In this document: in pieces, positions 24,163 to 36,365 of the stretch | How positions within the stretch are numbered: position 1 is the stretch's first letter | Layout: the number at the start of each line of letters is the position of its first letter | NCBI RefSeq assembly: GCF_004337985.1 | Contig: NC_043741.1 | Coordinates: 7,668,032-7,732,031, forward strand | Reading direction: 5' to 3' | Source: Pyricularia pennisetigena | Lineage: Eukaryota; Ascomycota; Sordariomycetes; Magnaporthales; Pyriculariaceae | Length of the DNA stretch: 64,000 bases | Position numbers and translations under genes: made by a program | The notes under the pieces: generated by a model | Databases searched by the model: none | What the model saw: only the letters and a program-made list of their open reading frames with translations | Told to the model about the DNA's origin: nothing

Positions 24163-25113
24163 TGGGCTGGGCGGACTTGTTTACGATCACCTATTATGTT
24201 ACTGAAGAGTTACTCGAAACGACTGAGGACTTTTTCCCTTTTTCGAACCCTTGAAAGACGAGGGATGCCTGCCCGTGAAGACTGATAACGTCTGGATGCC
24301 TGAACCGTGGATTTCAATGCTCGAGAAACAGCCGGTTGGCTGGTTGGAGGGATCTCTGCATTCACTACATTGAGGTATTCAAAACCCAAAGAGGCTATGC
24401 TGCCATTTAGATGCATTGCTCCGTAAAACAACACCCACTAAACACACCCCGAAGCTCGGCAGAAGATATTAGCGTGGACAAAAGAGAGAAGAAAAAAAAG
24501 TAGCACGCTGGATTCCCCTCATTCCCCAAACAGACACCGAAGTCTGCAGCTCACGCACAAGGGCCTGAATTCTTGTACTTGTGTGCGACTCGTCAGCAAG
24601 TAGAGAAAATAAAAATCTAAGATGCATTAGCATTGGCCTGAATTCTAGGAGAATGGCTGAGTTGCTTGGTATATGTGTGATTTTGTATTTGGGGAAAGCT
24701 TTCCCAAGTAGGCCGGCACAGCCTCATGCCCAGGGGTCAGGCGCTATACCCCGCATAGGCACCTGACCTGCCGTGGTCATCCTCAGCCTATGATATGTGT
24801 AGGGTCAGCAAGTAGCCTTGAGATTCGGGTAGAAACAACACCCTCTCGTCTGGTAGCCCGCCATTGAGGTAAATATGAAAAGCAGCTATTGTGAAAATGT
24901 ATATAGGCGCCCAAGAGACCTACATACCCACGTCGTGCCTCGCCATCCCTTGTCAATCAAACCCCCCTCCCATCGTTATACTGGCAGTGATCCACAAGAT
25001 CAACAAGCGCCTAGTAATCCACCAATATACCATGGTATAGTGATGCCAACCAACCCCGAATCATCGGCTGGCTCAGCAACCACAATGGCCAACGACAAGG
25101 CCTCCCCAGAGAT
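24163..25113. other. Intergenic region
   Basis: About 950 bp. A frame open from 24875 to 25165 overlaps the next gene in another phase and shows no recognisable features; it might be leader sequence. Confidence 0.5.
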
Positions 25114-25377
25114 ATGGACACTGGGTCCAGTCAAAAGAAGACATGCGGATTCTTATCAAAGATGAAAAACGCCCTCAAGTCAACGCCCAACGAGCGGTGG
25201 AAGGAGATTGAGGCGCAGCGCCCACCGCGGCGCGACAGCGATGAGTGGTCGTACATGACGGACCCGGAGGACTCGACCAAGCGGATCAAGAAGCGCAAGA
25301 AGAAGATGGTGACGTACAACGCCTACCACACGCAGGGCTATGAGGACTACTGGACGGCCAAGCTGGGAAGATTCTGA
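25114..25377 (+). CDS. Small lysine-rich protein of unknown function
   Basis: An 87-aa uninterrupted frame. It is strongly charged: a WKEIEAQRPPRRDSDEWSYM segment, a basic run (KRIKKRKKKM) and an aromatic end (YNAYHTQGYEDYWTAKLG). I do not recognise a named family. The composition (basic patch followed by a Tyr/Trp-rich tail) and GC-rich codons resemble a real short fungal gene rather than chance. The internal ATG at 25162 is an alternative start. Its 3' end faces the rhamnose dehydrogenase gene, 174 bp away. Function unknown. Confidence 0.5.
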   Translation: MDTGSSQKKTCGFLSKMKNALKSTPNERWKEIEAQRPPRRDSDEWSYMTDPEDSTKRIKKRKKKMVTYNAYHTQGYEDYWTAKLGRF

Positions 25378-25551
25378 TCATCATGAGCGGTGGGGCGGGA
25401 TGTGATTGTTGGCTAGATTATAGTTGTGAAGTCTTGATCGTGTTTGTCGGTTGATGGGATTTCGATCCATGTTGCCTGTGCTACATTATATATATATATA
25501 TCCATCTGAAGTGTTACGAATACCCAATACCCAATACCCAAAATCTCACCA

Positions 25552-26367
25552 TTACTGAAGGTTCACAAACAACCCTCCATCAACAAGCAGCTGAGCCCCC
25601 GTGACGTAGCCGCTCAGCTCGTCACAAGCCAAGAACACAGCCGGGCCCGCCAAATCCCTAGGCTCCCCCGTCCTGCCGAGCGGTATCCTGCCCTCCATGT
25701 ACTCCCTCTTCTTGTCATCGCGGAGGTCCTCCTCGTTGAGCTGCGTGCGCACGGTGCCCGGCAGCAGAGAGTTGCACCTGATGCCGTACCTGCCCAGCGC
25801 GACGGCGGTGGACTGCATCAGGGACAGGACGCCCGCCTTGGTGGGCGTGTAGTGGGTCTGCAGGCCGCCGCCGACGAGGGCCGAGATGGACGAGACGCCG
25901 ATGATGGAGCCGCCGGGCGGCGTCTGGCCCCTCGCCATCTGCCGCGCCGCCGCCTGCACCACGTAGAAGCAGCCGTCGAGGTTGGTGCGCGTCGTCCTGT
26001 CATACAGCGCCGCGTCCAGGTCCAGAAACTCGGCAAACGTGCAGATCCCCGCGTTGCTGACGCATATGTCGAGCCGCGACGAGCCAAACGTCGACAGCGC
26101 ATGCGACACCAGCGCCGCGCCCGTGGACGGCTCGCGCACGTCGCCTTGCAGGTGCGTCAGTCGCCCGGCGGCGGCCGACGAGGACGAGATGGCCTCGGCC
26201 TCGGAGATGAGCGACTCGAGGTGCTGTTGGTCGCTTTCCAGCCCCAGGTGGTTCACGGCCACGCTGCAGCCCTGCCGGAGGAACTCGAGGGCGATGGCGC
26301 GGCCGATGCCTGTCGTGCCGCCCGTGATGATGGCTGTCTTGCCTGTCAGGAGGTTGGTAGGAGGCAT
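25552..26367 (-). CDS. L-rhamnose 1-dehydrogenase (short-chain dehydrogenase)
   Basis: Intronless, 271 aa. A Rossmann nucleotide-binding motif TGGTTGIG (residues 15-22), the NAG motif (105-107), catalytic Ser160 in GVSSIS, and Tyr173/Lys177 in HYTPTK define a classical short-chain dehydrogenase. Long blocks (SSISALVGG, THYTPTKAG, EEDLRDDKKREYMEGRIPLG, LLVDGGLFVNLQ) closely resemble the fungal L-rhamnose 1-dehydrogenases RHA1/LRA1 as I know them. That enzyme oxidises L-rhamnose to the lactone, the first step of the non-phosphorylated rhamnose pathway used on pectin and plant wall sugars. None of the other pathway genes (lactonase, dehydratase, aldolase) is next to it. It is the last intact gene before the AT-rich transposon island, which begins 134 bp beyond its start codon, so its upstream regulatory space is short. 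Confidence 0.85.
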   Translation of the reverse strand: MPPTNLLTGKTAIITGGTTGIGRAIALEFLRQGCSVAVNHLGLESDQQHLESLISEAEAISSSSAAAGRLTHLQGDVREPSTGAALVSHALSTFGSSRLDICVSNAGICTFAEFLDLDAALYDRTTRTNLDGCFYVVQAAARQMARGQTPPGGSIIGVSSISALVGGGLQTHYTPTKAGVLSLMQSTAVALGRYGIRCNSLLPGTVRTQLNEEDLRDDKKREYMEGRIPLGRTGEPRDLAGPAVFLACDELSGYVTGAQLLVDGGLFVNLQ

Positions 26368-26500
26368 TTTTTTTCCCTTTTCTGACCGAGTGACGAGGCC
26401 CTCGATAGGTGATAGTTACCGAGTGGGTGACTCCGCTTGGGGTGTTTGTGTGTTTACTGCAGGCGCTGTCAGGTCAAGGTAGCTTAACGAATAGACTACA

Positions 26501-26936
26501 TAGTCTCAGTGCTTAGACTAGACCCCCCTGTTTCGCAGTGGGGACCGAGCGCTCCATATACCTTTCAGCCACATGGCTTTTCGACCAATTGCATTGGCCG
26601 AAAAAATCGCGCTCGTTCTAATCTGAGGACAATTTGTCGCATTTCGCCGTCTATAACGGTACTACTAATAATATACCCAATATTGCAATATCGCCAACAA
26701 TTATTCCCGCTAACACACAAAAAAAAACAAATTTTTTTTTCTATTGCTATACTATATATTTACGCACATTAATTTTTATTTAATGTACCATTAATTTGAA
26801 CAAAACCCAAATGCAATAATAAAAAACATATTTCCGATAATATTAATGGATATACCCGAAAAAGAATATTCCTATTCGCGCAATTTATAAGCGAATATTT
26901 GACGTCGAATTTAACCCTATTATTTTTATTAATATT
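26501..26936 (+). mobile_element. TIR element, A-type left end, truncated by copia-A LTR
   Basis: Starts with TAGTCTCAGTGCT and the A-type subterminal hairpin (CCCCCCTG...CAGTGGGG). The right part is cut off where the copia-A LTR begins. No matching 9-bp duplication of its left flank (TAGACTACA, 26492-26500) was found at any right end in the window. Confidence 0.7.
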
Positions 26937-28915
26937 TGTTGATTATATGTTAAATAACGCATATAATAGGTCCATTTTTATTTGTATATAAGCCACAATG
27001 GATAGTGCCGAAATGGGGCTGTTGGGGCTGTCGGATTTTCTATTATATTTTGTGTGTTGCAGGAGTTGCGATTTAAAATGTCAGCGAATGGGGTTTCACC
27101 CTGTGCCGGGTTTAACACCCACCCTGCACCTACGAATCAGCTACCCTATACCGGGTTGAAATTTTTTACTAAATTAGCAAATAAATGCGAATTTAGAAAT
27201 GGTTTGTATGGAAATAAAGGTGTTTTTTTAACAACGTATACAAAATAATTTTTCGGAAAATCGTGTGCGGCACCGGAACCCTTTGCTAGTCTCAGGGCTT
27301 ATCCCTGAAGCCCAGAGCTCCACAATTAATCCATTTCGTTCGCTTCGCTCCATTTCGTGGTTCAATTGCGGTTTTGCAATGTACCTGTGGGTCCATCCAA
27401 AAAACGCTCTGGTTTAGGTTTGAGGACAATTTGTCGATTTTCGCCGCTTATGGCGGTATTTTCGTCAATTCGGCGATTAACACTCCGTTGTAAGAAAATA
27501 AGTAAAAATCGTAAAAATAAACAGTTTGTACGTTGAAAATAGCATCTAATACCGCTATTAACAATAATTTAATTTATATTTTTATATGTATAATTGGGCG
27601 AATTTGCTAGGCCCTGCCCTTAATCCGCTTATGGCGGTACTATTTTGCGATTTTAATTCGACTTTCGTATTGTTTTTATATTATTTTGATTTGTTAATAC
27701 AATTTCAAATTCTTTATGGGTGGGAGGTAATATATATATAAATAGCTGTATACCAGATTTTGGTATATATATTTAATTATATAAGCCGTTAAATAAACGG
27801 ATAGGTAAGGTATATACAATTATATATAAAATCTACAATCGAAACGCTTTTATATTTTTACCAATTATGGCGATAATAGAACCAAAAATTCAGGGATTGG
27901 ATTACGTATATATACAGGCGTCTACGTGAAACCCGCTTCGTAATATCGGCTTTAATACTTTCTCTGTTAAAAGAAATGGTAAAATTATATTGTTTTTATA
28001 TTTTTTATATTATTTAATGAAATATAAATGGTAAAAAAAACGTTAAATAACATTTATATATAATAATATATCACTGTTACTATATTAGCGCTTTTTTAAA
28101 TTTAAACATGATTGGGCGAATTATTAAGTTTTTTAATAAAATATTTGTTAAATGAAAAATGTTAATATAATATTTATCTGAAGCGGTAATCGCATGCACT
28201 TTCCACCGTCACGCTAATTTGAAAGTCGCTTTTATAATAATATACTTTATTTGTATAAAACATCTCAATTTAAAACAATAAATTAAGTTTTAAAATATAT
28301 ATTAAAAATTAAACTTAATATTTAAATATTTTTATAATTGGAAGAGATATACCCACGGCCCCTGCGTTGAAAAAATATAAAACATTCATTTATTACAGCG
28401 CAGGTTACCTTATTCTTTTACGATTTTTATTCATTTATTTATTTGAATATTTAATTGTATACAGTGGTTATACTATTGGTATTACGTATGCAGTGCATGC
28501 ACAGTGCGAAAATAGTACAAATACCCGCCATAAGCGGGGAAAATCGACAAGTTGTCCTCAAACTAGAACGAGCGCGATCTTTTCGGCCAATGTAATTAGT
28601 CGAAAAGCTATATGGCTGAAAGGTACATGGAGCGCTCGGTCCCCACTGCGAAGCAGGGGGGTCTAGTTTGAGCACTGAGACTAACCCTTTGCGGGGTGCG
28701 GACCCCCATTTGGATGTCGGAAAGTATATAAAGGAGATAAAGCAAAATTTCCCCCACCAATCAATTAAATCTATTAATCCCAAAATTAATAAACCATTTT
28801 AATGAATAATTTAACGCATATAAACCCTGTAATTACAGGTTTTTATAATACAATTAATATCACGCCGCATTTAGGTTAATACCGAAGCCCTCGTTAGCAA
28901 CCTATATTATTAACA
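26937..28915 (+). repeat. 5' LTR of copia-A copy 1, interrupted by a TIR element
   Basis: Matches the 3' LTR at 35468-36021 apart from an insertion at 27287-28683. It starts TGTTGATTATATG and ends ...TATTATTAACA, that is, TGTT...AACA. Without the insertion and its duplicated 9 bp it is about 573 bp. It is followed at once by GGTTATAAACCCGGA, which resembles the initiator-tRNA-type primer-binding site common in copia elements. Confidence 0.8.
27287..28683. mobile_element. Non-autonomous TIR element, copy 1 (B end left, A end right)
   Basis: 1397 bp, flanked by a perfect 9-bp duplication ACCCTTTGC (27278-27286 and 28684-28692); removing the element and one copy restores the LTR sequence. The left end starts TAGTCTCAGGGCT and the right end finishes ...TGAGCACTGAGACTA. 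Inside both ends is a shared motif reading GAGGACAATTTGTCG and a CGCC...GGCG hairpin. No transposase is seen. A short reading frame resembling those at 48286-48591 and 49636-49833 lies near 27780-27990. The 9-bp duplication suggests Mutator-like mobilisation (inference). Confidence 0.82.
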
Positions 28916-31900
28916 GGTTATAAACCCGGAAAAGTTTTAATTTGTGCATTAAAATGCATTTTGCATCGCTGGAAAACCTGAAGTTTAGGCTTTATTTTGG
29001 TTATTGTCGCATTTTTACAGCACGTATATTAACGAAAATATTGCTGTTTTTTGTGCGAATTGTTGGGTTTAAGCGCTAATTTAGCATTTAACCCCCTATA
29101 TTTACAATGGGGATCGCTAAAAATTAACGTTCGATTTAGGCCTTTTGAGGCACTGCAGCGATCGTTTGCATTGCAAATCCAAAATTTTTGGTATGGTTTT
29201 TATGGATCGTGCACGCTATTGCAATTGGTTCAAAATTTTTGATAAAGTTCACGCTAACGAGTTAGGGCCAAAAACCCATATATTCGTTCGCAATAACCCA
29301 CAAAATTTTAATGCGTTTAATAAGGTTTACAATAACCTATAAACCCATTAACGGAATTACGTTAATGGTTCGTTACCCTGTACGATACCCTGCAAATTAC
29401 CCTGCACCCATTTAACGAATTAAATTCGTTACGTGCACCTGGATTGGTATAAATACCAGGGCACCCACTAATTGCGGATTTTAGGGATTTTAACCCTGTA
29501 TTTTAGTGGTTTTTAACCATTTAAATAGCAATAAACCCTATAATTGGCAATTACAGGCCTATACCCGTTAAAAGGTAAACGGTATAGCAAATCCTAAATC
29601 TAATAAGGTATTTATAAACTTTTAAATAATTAGGTTAGTTAATTATAGCTATAAATTAACGAATTGCAATTATAATTTAAATTACTTGACAATGGAAAAT
29701 AACCTTATATCGGGCTTTCCAGCCCCACTTCCACTAAATAAGGGGTTTAAACCCAACCCAAACGAAATTTCAACCGCTAAATTACAGGTTTAAAGCCTGC
29801 AATTAAAAGCGTTAATTACGCAAATAGATTAATTTTAAAGGATAATTTAACAATTGATTGCCTTATTAACCCTAAAAAGCGGTGATTCCATTAATTTAAA
29901 TAATAATTTGGATATTAAACCAATTACCAGTACGGCACCCCTTCATCCACCTGGTAACCTAGTTTTAGGTGACGGGATAAGTAAAAAATTATCGAAACGG
30001 GTATTTTCCTTTCCCGAAAATTGTAAATTAGTAGGGGTTAGCAATTACGATTTGTGGAAATAGGCGTTAATAATGCAATTTAGGGTTACAAAACCAGCGG
30101 AATTTATTTCCAACCCTAAAATTGGCTATACCCTACCGGAACACGAGCAATTAATCCTATTATTACTTATAAAAAACAATTTAACTAAGGAATTTTTAAA
30201 ATTTGTTGCATAGTATTCCAGCCCCGTAACGGTTTATAAAACCCTGGAAAAAGGCTATTCCGTTACACCCGAAAATAGTCGAAATTTACTATATCGGGAA
30301 TTCCACGTTTTAAATTTTTCGAAATTTAAAGGATTAATACCTAAATTTAACAGCCGTTTTAATTTATTGGTACTTGAATTAACGAATACTAACGTGCAAA
30401 TTAACCCCGTAAACGTACGAAACTAGTATTTACGGGCCTTGGAGGGGATATTCCCTATTTGGACCGAACACCAACGTAATACCCAATAGGCCCTGCAGGC
30501 AATAGGCCAAAATTCGGAAAAATAAAATTTGTAATATTTTATGGCGGATTTTATATCCAAAAATTCGATCTCAGGCTTTACAACGGTTAAAACTGCTAAT
30601 TATAGGTTTAAAGGCAAAAAGCGGGTAAAAAAACGCTAAAAAGGGCGTTAAAAAGGAAAATAATGGGTAGGAAACCACCTCTAAATCACGAAAAAAGGGT
30701 AATAAAAACTCTAATTCGGATTGTGTTTCTGCAAAAAATACTAAATCCTCCAATTCCAGCGAATTAACCGCTGGAACGTTTATAATTTTTATGGATTTCG
30801 AATTAATTATGGGTTCGATTCCAGGTGATATTAACGAAGGCGTAGCGTATAACGCCCTGGAACAGGAGGTTAATTCCGCTATTAGTGGAATTATAAAATT
30901 ACGTTCGGATTCGGATTCGGAAACCGATACCGGTAAAACGTTAAAACCATAGGCTTTAGAAACTAATTTTAAAGTTAAAACGAAACCTGGACGCGGCGTA
31001 AAAAGGACCCCTAAGTTATAGAAGTTAGGTTACCCAATTTTGTACGATACAGGTAGTACGCACCATATTTTTGCAAATAAGCAATTTTTTACCGATTATA
31101 CCCCCGGTTTTACAGTCGAAATCGGTATAGGAGGTGGCCCTATTAGGTTTATAAGTACCGGAATTGTAAAAGTACAGGTCCGTTACGGCCAAAAAGCTGA
31201 CGAATTTAGAAAGTTTACGTTAAATAACGTATTAAATATCCCTTCGTTTGGAATAAATATCGTTAGTGGTTTTATACACTATAATATAAGGGGGGTATTA
31301 TTAAAAAATACCCTGTACGATAAAAATTGCAAAGCGTGGGGACGTTTAAATACCGTTAAACATTCGTTTTATTTAAAAGTTAAAAGGTGCGATATCCTTG
31401 TTCGAAATAACGTTATTTCGAATTACGCCTGTATAATAGGTAAATATAGCACCGCTTTTAGCATGGCTTTACAAGGGGTTACAAAGGGCTACGTAGCCCC
31501 GTTGGAAATAGAATTAAATAATATAAACCCCGAAAATTACGAGGACTATAAAATTTACACCGATTCGGAACCGGAAAAAAATACGGTAACGGAAAAGCTA
31601 AATCCCGAACAAAATACCGAAATAACCGTAAATTTACCTGTAACGCAAAAATTTAATGGTAAAAACCCTGAAAATCCACGTGGGATTGGGCCCCGTAGGC
31701 CCGATACACCGTTAGGTGACCCTTTTATACAACCTGATATAAAAGGGATTATTTCCGAAAAAAGGGGGTTTCCCACATAAAAAATCCGTTGTTAAAATCT
31801 CCTTTATTATCGGATTTAAAGCAAACCCCTGTAAATTACCTCCTTTTAAGCCTAAAACGGATTACGGACGGTTAATTAACCCTTAAAAAAAACGGAATTA

Positions 31901-34900
31901 CAGGTAATTGTAACGAAATCCAGGCCCAAAAAACTCTGTTATAGCATAGGCGTTTGGGGCATATAGGGTTATTATTGTAAAAAAAAACCGTTAAAATTAT
32001 AAAAGCTTTACTTAATTTCGACAAAATTAGGCTAATTACCTGTATTATTTATATTAAAACCATTTCTGTTAACCGTACAAATAAGGTCGCACTCCTTACA
32101 CCCCCTAATATTTTTGATTTCATTAAAGGTAATATAATAACTTTTAAACCTAATTTTTACAATAAAAAACCAGTATTTTTGTTATTAGTGGACCGAAAAT
32201 CACGTTTTCGGTGGTTTATCCCATTAAAAATAAAGCCGGACCTACGGTTTTAGTAGGTACTAAAGGTTTTTTTAAAGTTTTAAAAACTACGTACGGGCGT
32301 TACCCTTTGAATTTTCACTTAGATGGGGGGCACGAAATTAATATAAATTTTCAAAATTGGTTTACAAATCAAAGAATTAATTTTAATATTTCGAATCCCT
32401 ATAACCACGGCCAAAACGGATTAACGGAACGGTCCGTTAGGGTTATTTTGGATAAATTTCGGTTTACCATTATAACGGCGGGTTTACCGTTATATTTATA
32501 ATATTATTTACTACCTGCCGTAGTTAGTTTAATTAACCATACAGCGGTAATTAATAAGGATTTAACATTTTACGAGGAATCCTATTCCGAATTCCAACCT
32601 GGATTACCGTATAAGCCCAATTTAGGGTATTTTCGGGTTATTAATACTGTATACCAGGTTATTATACCGCTGGAAAAACGTCAAAAATTTAATAAATTGG
32701 TTCCCCGCACCGAAACGGTAAAACTTTTAGTCCATTTATTAAATTTTACAACGTTGGTTTACGCACCCGCTAAACGGGCCATATACAAAACCTTTGCCGT
32801 AAAAATTATAAAAGGTATAACCGTTGAAAATTTGGTTATTTTAGGGGAAACGTTACAAATTTTAAAGGGGGAAAATACAAATTTAAAAGGGGATTTTGAT
32901 TTTAAACTTAAAAACGAAATTAACAACGTTCCAGCGGATAATTATCCCCTAGAAAACCCTAAAAATATAAAATATTTACTACCGGTTACAGGGTAATTAC
33001 TACCAGTTATAAGGTATTTAAACCCTGAAAATATAATACCCGCCAGGTTTATATAATTTACCGTTCGCCCCCCAAAACCTATAACGGTAGCGGTACCTAA
33101 TCCAGTATTTAAAATAATGGAAGTTCCGGTATTTTCAGCATTTAAAATTTAAAATATGGAATTAAATTCGCAGTTCGAAAACCCAAATTTGATAGATATA
33201 AATTACGTGCATTATTTTTATTTTCAAACCAAAAAAAAATAAAGAAAAAGCCTATTAAGAATGATAAACCAAATAATTACTAACAGGCCTTAAATAACCT
33301 TAAAAATGTTAAATAATTAATTGTTTTAACGTTCAAATTCGACCAAATCGTTATTGCAAAAACCTTCCGTTTTATCCCAAAAATCAAAATACCTACAGGC
33401 CGTAAACTCGTTTTTACCCGGCCGGCATTTAAATTAAAAAAGGATAAAAATAATAAACCTATAAAATACAAAATTAAATTTATTATTAGGGGTTTTTTAG
33501 AGGTTAAAAGTTTAAATTATATCGAAATTTTTGCTAACATTAATATACCATTTACCTGGCGTATATTATTAGTTATAATTAGTGCACCAAATTGGGAAAT
33601 AAAACAAATCGATTTTATCGGTGCGTTTTTAAATAGTAACCTTACCGACGTAAATATATATTTGCAAATTCCAAACGGTTTTAACGAATAAGTAAAAAAT
33701 TGTAACTTTACCACCGCTAAAACTTTAGTGGAAATGGGTTATAACCCGAAAAAATTGCAGGTTATACAATTGGAAAAAACGCTATATGGTTTGAAATAGG
33801 GTCCAAAAAAATGGTAAAACAAATTTAAAACCCTATTTTTTAAAAAAGGTTTTAAACCATTAATCTCTAATCCCGTTGTTTTTGATAACGTTAAATCCAA
33901 ATATTTTATCGTTATTTGCGTAAACGACTGTTTGCTAATAGGTTTTAAATTGCAATATATTTAAAATTTAAAAACCCGCTTTAATAGAGTATACGCGTTG
34001 GAAAACAGGGGCCCTGCGACCTATTTATTAAGCGTTTAATTTATGAAAAATGGGCTTAAACGCCTATTTTGGTTCCATTAAAATTAATATATAAAAAAAA
34101 ATTAGCAACGTTCGGGTTAATTAATTGCAAATTCATATTTGTTCCTTTACAACCGGGTATGCTAGAATATAATGGGGGTAAACCCGTAAATGCGTTGGAA
34201 ATTAAATTATTATAACGTATTATCGGCATTTTTATGTATTTAATGCTATTAACGCGCCTAGATATCGGTTTTGCGGTTTAATGGTTTTCACGTTTTTTAA
34301 TAAAAACCATTATCATCCATTTAACGGTAATTAAAAACCTATTACGTTATTTAGCGGGTATTAAATCCTTATTAATTTGTTACGGAAATAAAATATTTAA
34401 AGCCGAATTACCACCCAATTTATTAATAGGGGGTTTTAAAAATTTAAAAATATTAGGTCTTAATAATAGCGATTTTGCCGGGGCAAGGGAAGATTTAAAA
34501 TCCATTTACGGATATTTGTATACCTTATTTGGGGGTTTTATAACGTGGAAATGCAAAAAAGTTAATATTATAGTTTTAAATATTCCAAAAACCGAAACAG
34601 ATGTTTTAACGGAAACCTTGCGTAAAGCATTATAGTTTAAAAACTTATTTATAAAAGTTAAACTATTTATAAAAGGCCCTAGTGCAATATTTGGAAATAA
34701 TACAGGTTTTATAATTAGCGAATATAATCCTACGCACCACCAACGTATTAAATATACGTTATTAAAATTTTACTACGTACGGGAATTAATTATAAAAGGA
34801 ATAATAATTTTAAAATACCTGGAATCCAAGCAAATGCCCGTTCATAATTTAACAAAACCTTTAACGCTTCCAATTTATAAGGTGTTTTTAAAATTTATAG

Positions 34901-35467
34901 GGTTTAAACCCTTAATAACTTAGTTTCTACCTGTTAAACTTTGTGCTATTCAATTAATTCGTTAATTAATTACTTATTATATTTCCTTTGTTTGCAAATA
35001 ATGGATTTTTGTTAACCCAATACCGGCCGTATTACCCGAATTTATTTTGCACAGGTTAATTAATAAGCAAATTATACCGACCTTATATTAAAAATTAAAT
35101 TAAAATTGAAAACGTTTGTGTTTTAAGCGATTTGCGTATTTAAAATACCTTATATAATATGTTTAATTTGGATTATTACCAACGAATAGCCCAATTAACT
35201 ACCTGGTTTAATAATTAATTCCGTGGGTTAATATTATACAAATCGGGGGTTCAAACCCGGGTGTTATTACAATTTTGGGGGTTTTTTCCAATTCGGGGGT
35301 TCGTCCATTTCGGAGGTTATAAATCGGTACAAAAGGCTTAATTATCCAAGGGGTTTATATCGGGAATTGAAATCGGGTTGGGATTTAAAGGGGATTGTTT
35401 CTTTTAGGGTTTTATTTTTATATATTTTTCTTTTCCGACTTTATATAAATAATAGCAAAAAAAGGGG
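28916..35467 (+). mobile_element. Ty1/copia retrotransposon copy 1 (copia-A), internal region
   Basis: Internal part between the 5' LTR (26937-28915) and 3' LTR (35468-36021). It begins with a primer-binding-site-like sequence, has a leader of about 770 bp, then decayed gag-pol (29692-34923) and a 3' untranslated segment that ends in a purine run (AAAAAAAGGGG) before the LTR. The order protease, integrase, reverse transcriptase, RNase H defines copia type. No 5-bp target duplication is visible around the LTR pair, so the element may be rearranged. Confidence 0.85.
29692..34923 (+). pseudogene. Decayed gag-pol of copia-A copy 1
   Basis: Gag starts MENNLISGFPAPLPLN and is soon broken by stops. 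The protease region shows LYDTGSTHHIFANKQFF near 31037. Integrase traces (NHGQNGLTERSVRVILDKF) lie near 32400. Reverse-transcriptase pieces such as FIGAFLNSNLTD, ALYGLK and VCVNDCLL span about 33560-33940. The RNase H region (KSIYGYLYTLFGGFITWKCKK, through YHQRIKYTLLKFYYVRELV) runs to the stop at 34921. Many in-frame TAG/TAA codons fall where copy 2 keeps sense codons, and the reverse also occurs, as expected for independent RIP decay. Confidence 0.85.
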
Positions 35468-36021
35468 CATTAATTATATGCGTTATCTAACATATAATGG
35501 GTCTATTTTTATTTATATATAAACCGCAATAAATAATACCGAAATAGGGCTGCTAAAGTTGTCAAACTTTCTATTATACTTTATATATTGCAGGAATTGC
35601 GATTTAAAATTAGCGAATAGGGTTTCACCCTATACCGGGTTTAATACCCACCCTGCATTTACTAATTAATTACCTTATACCGGGTTGAGATTTTCACCAA
35701 ATTAGCAAATTAATGCGAACCCAAAAATGGTTTATATGGAAATAAAGGTGTTTTTTCAACAACGCATACAAAATAATTTTTCGGAAAATCGTGTGCGGCA
35801 CCGGAACCCCTTGCGGGGTGCGGACCCCCATTTCGATATCGGAAAATATGTAAGGGAAATAAAGCAAAATTTCCCCCACCAATAAATTAAATCTATTAAT
35901 CCCAAAATTAGTGAATTTAATATGTATAAAACCTGTAATTATAGGTTTTTATAATATAATTAGCACTACGCCGCACCTAAGCTAATACTTAACCCCCTGT
36001 TAACAACCCATATTATTAACA
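35468..36021 (+). repeat. 3' LTR of copia-A copy 1
   Basis: 554 bp, matching the 5' LTR and the LTR at 47571-48123. It contains a segment with GGTTTCACCCT...ACCGGGTT and CGGAAAATCGTGTGCGG. It ends ...TATTATTAACA. The expected TG start reads CA here, presumably mutated. Confidence 0.8.
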
Positions 36022-36365
36022 AAAGCGTTAAAAGTTTTATTAAACTATTAACGGGTGTTTGTTTGGATTTTAAATATTTTAGGGTTATTAATCCTTTTAT
36101 AATTAATTCCCGTACGTAATAAAGTGTTAATAACGTATATTTAATACGTTAATCGTGCGTAGGATTATGTGCGTTAATTATAAAACCTATATTATTTCCA
36201 AATATTTTAATAAAACTTTTTATAGGTAATCCAATTTTTATAAATAAGTTTTTAAACCATTGTGCTTTACGCAGGGTTTCCGTTAAAGCATCGGTTTCGG
36301 CTTTTGAAATATTTAAAACTATAATATTAACCCTTTTGCATTTCCACGTTATAAGGCCCCCAAAT
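36022..36365 (-). mobile_element. Inverted copia-A fragment (RNase H end)
   Basis: Read on the minus strand this matches the last part of the copia-A RNase H region, covering the equivalents of about 34530-34870 in copy 1. It directly abuts the 3' LTR on the left and the tRNA-box repeat on the right. Confidence 0.75.

Noticed and set aside
25552..26367. Start of a rhamnose-utilisation cluster
   Set aside because: None of the other pathway enzymes is encoded in the neighbouring 10 kb, and the other side is transposon DNA.
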